Below are positions 7,124 through 14,516 of a stretch of DNA of 21,688 bases, in pieces (position 1 is the first letter of the stretch; every line of letters starts with the position of its first letter). The DNA lies in contig CAZTJA010000050.1 in assembly GCA_964613745.1 (NCBI GenBank), positions 1-21,688 of the forward strand, read 5' to 3'. Made by a program: the position numbers and the translations under genes. Source of the stretch: CAZTJA01 sp964613745. Its GTDB lineage: Bacteria; Desulfobacterota; Desulfomonilia; Desulfomonilales; Desulfomonilaceae. The notes below the pieces were generated by a model. It worked only from the letters and a program-made list of their open reading frames with translations, made no database searches and was not told where the DNA came from.

Positions 7124-7792
7124 TTAAAACAGTTTACATGTCGGCCTCATGCATTCAGGCGAATCAAAAGATGTTTTGTTCACCATATCGCCCACAGGAA
7201 ATCCCTGCATCAGTTCTGCCGGATAAGCTTTCATGATTTCGCCCAAAGTATCCAATGGGGTTTTTACATTTAACCAGAGATCATAGTCTGAAGCTTCAAT
7301 AATAACAGGCATTCGGTCGTGGATTTCCGAGACGAGTTCATTCGCCTTGGTGGTAAGTATTGTACAAGATGATAATCTATTGCCGAGGGAATCATTTCGT
7401 TCTTCCCATAAACCTGGAATCGCAAATAAGCCTTTGTTCTTCATCATAAAAACGTGAGGATATGTGTTCTTCCCGATCTTCTTCCACTCATAAAAAGCAT
7501 TGGCTGGAATGAGACATCTACGTGTCTTGAAAGGCTCACGGAAAGCGGGTTTTTCCCTCAGGGTTTCAGACCGGGCATTAATAAAGAAAGTTTTTTCGTC
7601 TTTCGCCCAGAAGGGAACCAAGCCCCACCTCAACAGGCACATTTCTTTTCTCTCCGGGGTAGGAGCCCTAATTGCAACGATTAGTTGGGTCGGCGCAATA
7701 TTGTATTTCGGTTCTAAGGTAAAAGGGTCCGAACATCCGAAATGCTCGGCAACATGTTTACCAGGCGTGTACAATACGAAACGACCACACAT
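7124..7792 (-). CDS. SRAP domain protein (SOS response-associated peptidase, YedK/HMCES type)
   Basis: A 222-residue SRAP protein. These proteins bind abasic sites in single-stranded DNA and form a protective thiazolidine crosslink through Cys2; the bacterial type is YedK. The frame is open to 7810, but the correct start is the ATG at 7792, because the catalytic Cys must be residue 2 (MCGRF) and GGAG lies at 7799-7802. Visible active-site features are Cys2, Asn31 in NIAPTQ, the NARSET strand (Asn72-Arg74-Glu76), Glu102 in AFYEW and His158 in HDRMP. The length is typical of the family. It is a single gene on the minus strand with its own leader; no obvious LexA-type box was seen upstream by eye. 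Confidence 0.93.
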   Translation of the reverse strand: MCGRFVLYTPGKHVAEHFGCSDPFTLEPKYNIAPTQLIVAIRAPTPERKEMCLLRWGLVPFWAKDEKTFFINARSETLREKPAFREPFKTRRCLIPANAFYEWKKIGKNTYPHVFMMKNKGLFAIPGLWEERNDSLGNRLSSCTILTTKANELVSEIHDRMPVIIEASDYDLWLNVKTPLDTLGEIMKAYPAELMQGFPVGDMVNKTSFDSPECMRPTCKLF

Positions 7793-7846
7793 CAGCAGCT
7801 CCAATAGCAATAAGATTTACAATAATTCAGCTCTTCTTCTTGTTTG

Positions 7847-7875
7847 TTGACATTACCACGTTAACTCTTTAACTT
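7847..7875 (+). promoter_or_regulatory. Possible promoter for the small plus-strand genes
   Basis: TTGACA (7847-7852, perfect -35), 17-base spacer, TAACTT (7870-7875, weak -10). It faces the small membrane-protein gene at 7969. The -10 match is poor, so this is tentative. Confidence 0.25.
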
Positions 7876-7968
7876 GATCATGACGATCTCTCTCGCTTTT
7901 TCTTCTTAATAATAGCAATTCGTGAAATGTCATCAAGCTGCGGTTGAAGGTTTCAGGTTGTCTACTGG

Positions 7969-8163
7969 ATGATAGCGAAAACCACTCTGAAGAAGTTAGT
8001 GACCATGGGGCTGGGAATTGCTTCTCTGTATGTCGCCTACAGAATCATATTAATTGTCCAGGAATTTTTTTCCAAAGGAACCAGCTCACAATCTCCCCTA
8101 GATCTACTGATCATTTTGATATGGATAGCAGTTGGAGCACGGCTTGTGAAGATATTGGAATAA
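7969..8163 (+). CDS. Small two-helix membrane protein, hypothetical
   Basis: A 64-residue frame with a basic N-terminus (residues 1-9) followed by two hydrophobic stretches at about 12-33 and 43-60, with a short Ser/Lys-rich turn between them. This Lys-first, two-helix layout is typical of genuine small bacterial membrane proteins. The ribosome site is weak (CAGG about 11 bases upstream). No family is recognised. A possible promoter with a perfect -35 lies about 95 bases upstream. The gene could be real or a chance hydrophobic frame. Confidence 0.45.
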   Translation: MIAKTTLKKLVTMGLGIASLYVAYRIILIVQEFFSKGTSSQSPLDLLIILIWIAVGARLVKILE

Positions 8164-8462
8164 TGTGCCGAGATTACGGAAAAAGCGGCCGCATTGTACA
8201 GGTCCTTTATGTACGATTCTTGTGCATTGTGCTTGCCTCTTGACAAGCTCGCATGACTGGTTTAAATATGCCTACTCCAGGGATGGGACGATTCCGGACA
8301 TCCCGCTTTATGGTTTGTTGTTCCCGCTTCTATATTTATTTTTGGTTTAATTAGTTGCTGCCGACATTTTTGTATTGAATGTTCGGCGAGCCGTGTAGGG
8401 TTGGATCCGAGTTTTTGCGGTCCATATGCAAAAAACTAAGGAAAAGGAGTCTCCAAAAGCGG

Positions 8463-8681
8463 ATGGGAATATGCGCAAAGAAGATTGAACCGTGTCCCGT
8501 GTTGGTTAAGGGGAATAGGGAGACTGATAGGCCCTATCGTAAGGTCGATTGCGATCATTACGGCGATTGCCTGGATACTGCGCTGAAAAGCCGGTGGTCC
8601 GATTTTTCTTGCGGTGAATGCTTCGCTTATACAAGAACCCGCTTCATTGAGCAGGCTACCGGATCCGACGATTACTGGTAG
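8463..8681 (+). CDS. Small cysteine-motif protein, hypothetical (putative zinc-binding)
   Basis: A 72-residue protein from the ATG at 8463 (AAGGAG at 8444-8449, a long 13-base spacing). An in-frame ATG at 8379 would give 100 residues but lies inside an imperfect inverted repeat (8360-8387) and has no ribosome site. The second half carries Cys-Asp-His-Tyr-x2-Cys-Leu-Asp, then a Trp, then Phe-x-Cys-x2-Cys-Phe-x-Tyr. From memory, this spacing recurs in small uncharacterised proteins of sulfate-reducing and related Desulfobacterota. Four cysteines in two pairs suggest a structural zinc or another metal site. The function is unknown. It has no clear operon partner: 7969-8163 lies upstream and ilvE starts 353 bases downstream. 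Confidence 0.6.
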   Translation: MGICAKKIEPCPVLVKGNRETDRPYRKVDCDHYGDCLDTALKSRWSDFSCGECFAYTRTRFIEQATGSDDYW

Positions 8682-9034
8682 GCCGGGGATTTAGTTATTA
8701 CCTGAATTTTGTTCGCTTCCTCGGTGGCATCAGGAAATATTGCTCATTAAGAATTATGTGGCCTTTAGAGGCATGTTTCGGATTTTGTCTATATCTTTAA
8801 ATTGAGCGGCGAGCTTAAACATATTCGGCCGGGGAAGCTCAAACTACTCGATAGTCGAATCTATTTGACCATGAGTTTCTCATTGAATCCTCCTAAGTTT
8901 CGTTTCAGTAACTTGACTCAAGCCCTCAGCTTTGTTAATTATGTCAAGTTGGACTTTGACTTCTCCAACAACCAAATCACACATAGACTTAGGCCCCGGA
9001 CAGGCCGCAGCATCTAAGCCTAAAGGGAGGCTCC
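8682..9034 (+). other. Intergenic leader region of ilvE
   Basis: 353 bases without a convincing gene. A TTG-started frame at 8802-9017 has no ribosome site and an unremarkable composition. The region holds a tentative promoter (8913-8941), a short dyad around 8943-8960 with GTCAA and TTGAC arms, and the strong ilvE ribosome site GGGAGG at 9025-9030. I see no leucine-, valine- or isoleucine-rich leader peptide and no T-box elements. Confidence 0.5.
8913..8941 (+). promoter_or_regulatory. ilvE: Tentative ilvE promoter
   Basis: TTGACT (8913-8918, one base off), 17-base spacer ending in TGT, then TAATTA (8936-8941). A weak -10 is partly offset by the upstream TG, as in extended -10 promoters. 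A GTCAA/TTGAC dyad at 8943-8960 lies just downstream and could be an operator. Confidence 0.3.
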
Positions 9035-10108
9035 ATGGGATTCGTACCTCGTAACAGAGCGGGATCAGAGCAGTATGACGAGGACAAGCTAGGCTTCGGC
9101 AATATTTTCACCGAACATATGCTCGAAATTCGCTACAACGCCGATAAGGGCGGCTGGCAAAAACCCGAAATCTTGCCCGTTCGAGATCTTTGCTTGCATC
9201 CTGCAACGATGATGCTTCATTACGGTCAGCAAGTATTTGAAGGTTTGAAGGCTTTCGCTGGTAGTGACGAGAATGACATTTTCTTGTTCAGACCGGATAT
9301 GAATATAGCCAGGTTCAATAAATCATGCGATCGACTATGTATTCCCCGGATTGATCCGAAGTTGTTTATGGACGAAATGTCCAAACTGATCAGGTTGGAT
9401 CGCGATTGGATACCTAGAAGACCGGGAACATCTCTCTACGTTAGGCCGACCATCATTGCTACGGATGTCCATTTGGGAGTACGGCCCTCAAGGGAATACT
9501 TGTTTTTCATCATTCTCTCGCCCGTGGGAGCTTACTACCCCGAAGGATTTGCGCCCGTTAAAATTCTGGTGACGCACGAGTATGTGCGTGCATGTAGGGG
9601 CGGAGTAGGTGAAGCAAAGACTGCAGCCAATTATGCCGCTTCTCTTCTCGCAGCCGAAAGAGCGCATTCAGAAGGTTTTACTCAGGTTCTTTGGCTAAAT
9701 GCCGTGGACCAAGTGTCCATAGAAGAAGTCGGCACAATGAACATCTTTTTCAGAATTAATGATGAGATCGTTACCCCTGAACTCGAGGGAACAGTGTTGC
9801 CCGGAGTAACTCGTGATTCAGTAATTCGTTTCGCCGGTGAAAAACTTGGTCTCAAAGTCGTCGAAAAACATGTATCAATAGAAGAGATCGTGTCGGCATG
9901 TGACAGTGGAGCCCTTCAGGAGATGTTCGGTTCAGGAACCGCAGCGGTCATTTCACCAGTTAGCCATTTCCGTTACAAAAATAAAGATTACCAAGTTGCG
10001 GACGGAAAGACGGGGAAAATAGCGGGGATATTGTTCGATGAGATCACCGGCATGCAGGTAGCCGCTAAACCGGACCCATTCGGCTGGGTAACAAACATCG
10101 GAAAATAG
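9035..10108 (+). CDS. ilvE: Branched-chain amino acid aminotransferase
   Basis: A 357-residue fold type IV, PLP-dependent aminotransferase. It interconverts leucine, isoleucine and valine with their 2-oxo acids using 2-oxoglutarate/glutamate, in the cytosol. The length and motifs match the longer (eukaryote-like) BCAT subgroup rather than the ~310-residue E. coli type. Visible features are HYGQQVFEGLKAF (62-74), a Tyr-Val-Arg-Pro segment at 135-138, the PLP Lys at about position 195 in GEAKTAANYAAS, and the late SIEEVGTMN and GSGTAAVISP motifs that bind the cofactor phosphate. The ATG at 9035 follows GGGAGG with a short 4-base gap. It is monocistronic and ends at a strong terminator. leuC at 17008-18276 belongs to the same pathway but is not linked. 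Confidence 0.95.
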   Translation: MGFVPRNRAGSEQYDEDKLGFGNIFTEHMLEIRYNADKGGWQKPEILPVRDLCLHPATMMLHYGQQVFEGLKAFAGSDENDIFLFRPDMNIARFNKSCDRLCIPRIDPKLFMDEMSKLIRLDRDWIPRRPGTSLYVRPTIIATDVHLGVRPSREYLFFIILSPVGAYYPEGFAPVKILVTHEYVRACRGGVGEAKTAANYAASLLAAERAHSEGFTQVLWLNAVDQVSIEEVGTMNIFFRINDEIVTPELEGTVLPGVTRDSVIRFAGEKLGLKVVEKHVSIEEIVSACDSGALQEMFGSGTAAVISPVSHFRYKNKDYQVADGKTGKIAGILFDEITGMQVAAKPDPFGWVTNIGK

Positions 10109-10140
10109 CAATCGCTTACGCTTCGTTTCACATATTCGTA

Positions 10141-10175
10141 AAAAAAATACCGCATCACGGATGCGGTATTTTTTT
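10141..10175. terminator. Strong bidirectional intrinsic terminator
   Basis: Perfect 15-bp inverted repeat (10141-10155 and 10161-10175) with a 5-base loop. The core is TACCGCAT/ATGCGGTA, flanked by a 7-A run on one side and an 8-T run (10169-10176) on the other. It lies between the converging stops of ilvE and the PA14 gene (stop at 10179-10181) and can end both transcripts. Confidence 0.93.
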
Positions 10176-10178
10176 TAC

Positions 10179-12050
10179 CTATTGAAAAGCGAATATCTTT
10201 TCTTCGCCTCCAGGCGGTGTAATGAACAGTTGCAAAGCATTTGGCCCGGTAGTCTGAAGATAATCCAAAAACATTTCATGACTGCCTGCCGTGAGGGCAA
10301 CAACCCCTGTTTGGTCAACCACCGCTTTGTTTCCGGATCCTTCAGCGTTCACCACCAGCTTCTTGCCTATTATGAGCTTAGCGGAATCATTGCAAACTAT
10401 CCTGAATTTGTAATTTCCCGATTCTTGCTCTGAAAGACTGAATTTGACATAAAACCTCAACCCCAACCAGTCCTCTCGTTTCGGCACTCCTGGGAATTCC
10501 TGACTTCCCCTGTCTATGGGATAATCGATTGACTTCGAGAAAAACATTCCAGAGGGAGACAATTTGTTATAGCTCGGCATTTTCTTGGTTCCCGGTTTGA
10601 GAAAATAAACGAATGCCGGTATGAGACTCAGTTTGCCGCTATCGGAGGCAAAGCCTTCAATTGTGCGGGATGGATTGAAAATTTCCTCGTCTTTGATTGG
10701 TGAAGTCACCAGTAGTTCCAGTCTTGGTTGGCCTGTAGCATGAAAATAATCGACCGTTATCGGGTAACTTCCTTGCTGTAGGAAAGCCCAACCTAATTTA
10801 CCGTTCGGATCCGGCTTTCCTCCTGATGTGATTTCAGCAACGGCCTGCTTTCCTATTGTAAGTCTCGCAAAATGATCGGATATCAACCTAAATGCAAAAA
10901 TTCCGGCCCCTTCCACATTGAAAAAACCTTGATAACGTATGCCGATCATGTCTTTTCGGCCCGGGAGCCCCGGAATCGTATCCCGACCGGAGAGGTTAAG
11001 TTCCGCAGCAATTAACCTGCCTATAGGACTCAACTGACTAAAGTCCGGGCCTTCCGGGAAATTACCCTTGGGTACGAAGTATACCTGTCCCCAAAGAACG
11101 TCGTACGGTTTTTCCGGTTCTTTCCATCCAATAAGACCGGTTGAAGCGGAAAAGAGCTGTTCTCCACCGAGAGGAGGCTCAACGAAAAGCCTCAGGCTCG
11201 GGGATCCCTTGGAATTGAAATAGTCGAGAATTATCGTGTGTACGCCTTCAGCCAAATGGATAAAACCGGTTTTGGATGATGCTTCATGAATTCCATCATT
11301 TTCCAGAATTGTCTTGTCATCTATATGGAGCCGAACACCGTCTTTCGATTGAACACGAAACTTGAATATCCCTTCACCGGAGACCATGAAGAGCCCCACT
11401 ACCCTTAAACCCAAGCCGTCAAAATCAGTAATGCCGGCGGGTTCATTATCGCCTTTGGCAGGTTCAAAATTGATTCTATCGGTAGTTAGTGAGCTTACCG
11501 GCCTGAAAGCCGTGAAATCGGGCAGGGCTTTGAGGTTATCCGGCAGTCTGTAAACATTTGCGGTGAGCAGGCCTTTTGACGCGACGGGACCCGAAGCAAT
11601 CGGTCCAGAAATCTTGGGTGCCGGCTGAGGAGCAGCTTCGACGGCGGATCTTGGCGGTGCTGGAGCGGTTTTGGGCTTTTCAGCAGGCGTCGAATCGTCC
11701 ATTATAGGTGGGTAGGAGGGCTCCATCTTTGGGCCTGATGGTAACGCAGGGCTCCCAGGACCCTTTTTCAGAATCATTGGAGTGCCTGAGCTGTCCGGAA
11801 CTGCTGTTTTCTCTTGTGTGCGTCCGACCGGAGGGGGTGCGGTGGGCGTTTCTGCTTGATCACTCTTCTCTGTACCAGGTTCAACTTGGAAGGACTCAAT
11901 TTGCTCAGGAGCAAAATCGAGAGGTACCTTCTGGGTTCCTCCATCCCTTTTCTTAATAACCAGATAATCTTCAGCAGAAGATATAAATGCTGCATTTAAT
12001 ATGAATAACCCGATTGCAATAACGAATAATCTCAGGCGAAAGGACTTCAT
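10179..12050 (-). CDS. Secreted protein with three tandem PA14-like domains
   Basis: A 623-residue exported protein. Residues 1-26 are a signal peptide (MKSFRLRLF, then a hydrophobic core, cut near SSA-ED). About 50-158 is a low-complexity Pro/Ala/Lys-rich linker. Three homologous units follow at ~160-304, ~318-462 and ~475-623. Each runs through a strand such as YRLP or VYFVP, a Leu-Gly-Leu-Arg or Ile-Gly-Ile-Arg strand, a FKFRVQSKDGVRLHI-like core, a Gly-x-His/Tyr-x-Ile-x2-Asp-Tyr strand (VHTIILDYF, YPITVDYF, HEMFLDYL) and a closing Leu-x-Leu-x-Val/Ile-x2-Pro-Pro strand. That is the PA14 beta-barrel pattern, a carbohydrate- or surface-binding module. The ATG at 12050 has GAGGTG at 12056-12061. 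It follows the lytic transglycosylase gene by 113 bases and is probably last in that operon. A role in wall or polysaccharide binding is inferred. Confidence 0.8.
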   Translation of the reverse strand: MKSFRLRLFVIAIGLFILNAAFISSAEDYLVIKKRDGGTQKVPLDFAPEQIESFQVEPGTEKSDQAETPTAPPPVGRTQEKTAVPDSSGTPMILKKGPGSPALPSGPKMEPSYPPIMDDSTPAEKPKTAPAPPRSAVEAAPQPAPKISGPIASGPVASKGLLTANVYRLPDNLKALPDFTAFRPVSSLTTDRINFEPAKGDNEPAGITDFDGLGLRVVGLFMVSGEGIFKFRVQSKDGVRLHIDDKTILENDGIHEASSKTGFIHLAEGVHTIILDYFNSKGSPSLRLFVEPPLGGEQLFSASTGLIGWKEPEKPYDVLWGQVYFVPKGNFPEGPDFSQLSPIGRLIAAELNLSGRDTIPGLPGRKDMIGIRYQGFFNVEGAGIFAFRLISDHFARLTIGKQAVAEITSGGKPDPNGKLGWAFLQQGSYPITVDYFHATGQPRLELLVTSPIKDEEIFNPSRTIEGFASDSGKLSLIPAFVYFLKPGTKKMPSYNKLSPSGMFFSKSIDYPIDRGSQEFPGVPKREDWLGLRFYVKFSLSEQESGNYKFRIVCNDSAKLIIGKKLVVNAEGSGNKAVVDQTGVVALTAGSHEMFLDYLQTTGPNALQLFITPPGGEEKIFAFQ

Positions 12051-12163
12051 GGGTTCACCTCAGCAATGACCGGATAAGGATAAGCGAGTCCATCTTTTTT
12101 TTGAAGAAAGTGCAAACTGACGAATTCCGAGTTCATATTACCTCAAAGACTGATTTCGAGGAA

Positions 12164-12871
12164 TTACGGACTCCGACGGAGAGTGTTAAGCCGATCCGGC
12201 ATTTTCGAGTTGCCGAAATCAATACTGGCCCTGAAATCCAATTTCTTGTGGGCGTCTATTTGACGTTTGAATTTGCGAACATATATCGGATCACAGGAGT
12301 GGTAATTATATACCCGTAAAACTTTCCGAACAAATCTCTCTGCCGCTTCCGATTCCTGCAGTTTTTGGATACTTCCGGGACCTATGTTGTAAGCCGCCAA
12401 TGCATAATACGTCGCATCCTTGTACTGTTCGTAACGCTCGAAACAATGCTTCAAGTAAGCCGCTCCCGCCATGATGTTTTGGTATGGATCATACGGCTCC
12501 GTAACACCAAAAACTTCCAGAACCAAGGGCCTAACCTGCATGACTCCCCTAGCTCCTTTGTTGCTTTCAACTCCGGTGCGGAAACTTGACTCTACAAAGG
12601 CCAATGATGCCAAAAACATTGGATTGATTTTGAACTCATGACCTGCAATCTGGATAATTTCGGCTTGATAAGGCTTGCCGCCTAAAGATATTACCATTCG
12701 TTTGAGCTTTTCCAACTCGAAACGTTTCAGTTCACTTTTGACAAGAGCATCTGATTCAGGCGACCCTTTAATTGGACGAGGCATAGACATGGCCGGCTTT
12801 CCAGGCTGAAAGTCGGTGGCCGACATTATGGCGAGCCCGGATAGATAAACAGTAAGAAGCTCGTTGATCAT
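12164..12871 (-). CDS. Lytic transglycosylase (SLT domain)
   Basis: A 235-residue soluble lytic transglycosylase-like protein that would cleave the glycan strands of peptidoglycan in the periplasm, leaving 1,6-anhydro-muramyl ends. The catalytic Glu94 sits in AFVESSF (91-97), followed by GARGVMQVRP (106-115, the usual G-x-M-Q motif) and ALAAYNIGPG, the third family motif. The N-terminus has a short hydrophobic stretch (residues 4-17) that could be a weak signal peptide or anchor; no lipobox Cys is seen. The ATG at 12871 overlaps the stop of the upstream membrane protein by one base (TAATG), so translation is coupled. The PA14 gene lies downstream. The operon points to envelope remodelling. 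Confidence 0.88.
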   Translation of the reverse strand: MINELLTVYLSGLAIMSATDFQPGKPAMSMPRPIKGSPESDALVKSELKRFELEKLKRMVISLGGKPYQAEIIQIAGHEFKINPMFLASLAFVESSFRTGVESNKGARGVMQVRPLVLEVFGVTEPYDPYQNIMAGAAYLKHCFERYEQYKDATYYALAAYNIGPGSIQKLQESEAAERFVRKVLRVYNYHSCDPIYVRKFKRQIDAHKKLDFRASIDFGNSKMPDRLNTLRRSP

Positions 12872-14385
12872 TAAGGCGTGTTCCCGGAAACCGCTATTCC
12901 TGGAGTGACTTCCTCCGACTCATGAGCATCGGAATCGATCACCACTTCCTGATCTGCATCAGCAACCATGTATTGATCGGGTTCGTTCCATTTTGAAGGG
13001 TAGCGTTCCTCAAAATGAATTTGAAACGGCAAGTATTTGAGACGTCCAATATCCTTTGCCAGCTTGCCTGAAGTCTCGAGAGCCACAAGTTCTCTCGGAC
13101 CTTCCGGGGTTATGGATTGCGAGACGGATTCGGCTGAAAAATAACGCACATTGTATGCGCATTGAGCTAAAGGATCGAACAGACGCTCTGGAGCCACAAT
13201 TCCACCCAGTTCCGGAGCCTTGTTGCGATCGAAATCACCCTTTGCTTCCACATAGACAATGCTGGATCGGAAGCGGTAAATGGCCATTATCGAACGAGCT
13301 TGGTCCAGAAAGCTCTTGCCGAAGAGGATGATTGTCACGTTAAGCATTATGTCCATTATGAGATTCAGTGAATACAACCGAAAGAAATCTTCATAACTTA
13401 CGGAAAAACTGGGATATTGCATCAGAATGATCTGAAGAAATCCTACAAGAATCATTACCGAACCGAGTAGGCTGCACAAGATTGCCGCTAATTTTGGCGA
13501 CGTCTTGACATATTCCGGAAAACTTTCGACTACTGTGCCGATTGTGGTTTCTCCATCCTTGGACGTCACCGGCGTCGACCGGGAGATGTTGTTTGAGAAA
13601 CCTTTGTGAGCGAATATCCTCGATCCTTCTTCCAGCACGGAAAAGAAAATGGTCGGATGTCCTCTGCCTTCAACTATCATTGAATCCATCTCACGAGATG
13701 CGGAAGGTCTCTTGAGGGGAATCAGACTAAAGGCGACCAACAGCTTGAGCACGCATACAACAGCCAGTAAATTAAAAAACGGCATCGGCGAAGGTATAAC
13801 ATAGCCTGTTCCCAGTCCCCAACTGGAGAGATATGGAGGTAGAAGCTTGAGGGCTTTGAACATGAAATGAATCACAATACCCATCGCCAAAGCCTTCCAA
13901 ATGAACCGAATATTCCAACGAACAATACGTCCGGGAATTTCGGATATATAACGTGCATTTGACCAGAGCTTACTTAGGAAGAGGAACAGCAGGGACGGAC
14001 ATCGATCATATGATTTGAGCTTACCCTCCTGGAGACCGTAATGCACATCTTCAGGACGATAAAATTCTCCCGGCCGGACGAAAGGTAACTTGAGCTTTGA
14101 GACCTGTCGAAAACCGTTAAATATCCAATTTATTCCAACTATAATTCCTGCTGCGGCAGCGATGGTACTTATGAACGTGCCTAATATAAAGGGCACGTAG
14201 GATAATATGAACTCATTGACTTGATCAGGCAGTCTCAAGGGGAAAAACTCCCGGAGTTCGTAGATTCGGATGACCGATCCGGAAGCAATCAAAAACCCGA
14301 GAACCGTAAGAATCAATCCATACAGTAAAGTGTGGTTAGGTAGTCTAACTGTTTTCTCGGAGCGACTTTTTAGTTTGAATAGCAT
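12871..14385 (-). CDS. Polytopic membrane protein, unrecognised
   Basis: A 504-residue protein with about six hydrophobic segments (near 20-40, 62-88, 163-183, 205-227, 295-319 and 335-358). A long soluble loop (~228-290) lies between the fourth and fifth, and a soluble C-terminal tail of ~140 residues ends in a very acidic stretch. I recognise no family and no catalytic motif. It is first in an operon with the lytic transglycosylase (1-base TAATG overlap) and the triple-PA14 protein, so an envelope or transport role is likely. The ATG at 14385 has no Shine-Dalgarno in the normal position: it is preceded by seven U residues of a terminator hairpin (see 14386-14414). GGAG lies within the hairpin about 21 bases upstream. 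No clear alternative start is seen before the first membrane segment. Confidence 0.75.
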   Translation of the reverse strand: MLFKLKSRSEKTVRLPNHTLLYGLILTVLGFLIASGSVIRIYELREFFPLRLPDQVNEFILSYVPFILGTFISTIAAAAGIIVGINWIFNGFRQVSKLKLPFVRPGEFYRPEDVHYGLQEGKLKSYDRCPSLLFLFLSKLWSNARYISEIPGRIVRWNIRFIWKALAMGIVIHFMFKALKLLPPYLSSWGLGTGYVIPSPMPFFNLLAVVCVLKLLVAFSLIPLKRPSASREMDSMIVEGRGHPTIFFSVLEEGSRIFAHKGFSNNISRSTPVTSKDGETTIGTVVESFPEYVKTSPKLAAILCSLLGSVMILVGFLQIILMQYPSFSVSYEDFFRLYSLNLIMDIMLNVTIILFGKSFLDQARSIMAIYRFRSSIVYVEAKGDFDRNKAPELGGIVAPERLFDPLAQCAYNVRYFSAESVSQSITPEGPRELVALETSGKLAKDIGRLKYLPFQIHFEERYPSKWNEPDQYMVADADQEVVIDSDAHESEEVTPGIAVSGNTP

Positions 14386-14414
14386 AAAAAAACCCCGGAC
14401 TGCATTCTCCAGGG
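14386..14414 (-). terminator. Intrinsic terminator abutting the start codon at 14385
   Basis: Read on the minus strand: CCCTGGA (14414-14408), an 8-base loop, TCCGGGG (14399-14393), then seven T (14392-14386) and directly ATG. In minus-strand RNA all seven stem pairs form, one as U-G; on the plus strand that pair is a C-A mismatch. So the structure is specific for minus-strand RNA. It lies about 100 bases after the guaA stop. It could end guaA transcripts, or attenuate transcripts that enter the membrane-protein operon. Confidence 0.7.
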
Positions 14415-14466
14415 CCGTTTATCAGAAACGATATTGATAGTCAAATGAAAAGGTTAGAAATATTTA

Positions 14467-14495
14467 TTTATACAGACGTTTTACAATTCCGGTAA
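14467..14495 (-). promoter_or_regulatory. Promoter candidate for the envelope operon
   Basis: On the minus strand: TTACCG (14490-14495), 17-base spacer, TATAAA (14467-14472, one base off the -10 consensus). Start near 14460, giving a leader of about 75 bases that contains the terminator hairpin at 14386-14414 before the first codon. It lies in the 131 bases between the guaA stop and the membrane-protein start. Confidence 0.4.
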
Positions 14496-14516
14496 ATATA
14501 TCGGGCGGAATTTTGA

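Noticed and set aside
8802..9017. TTG-started 71-codon frame before ilvE, considered as a leader peptide gene
   Set aside because: No ribosome site and no run of branched-chain residues. The arrangement does not form an attenuator with a terminator before ilvE.
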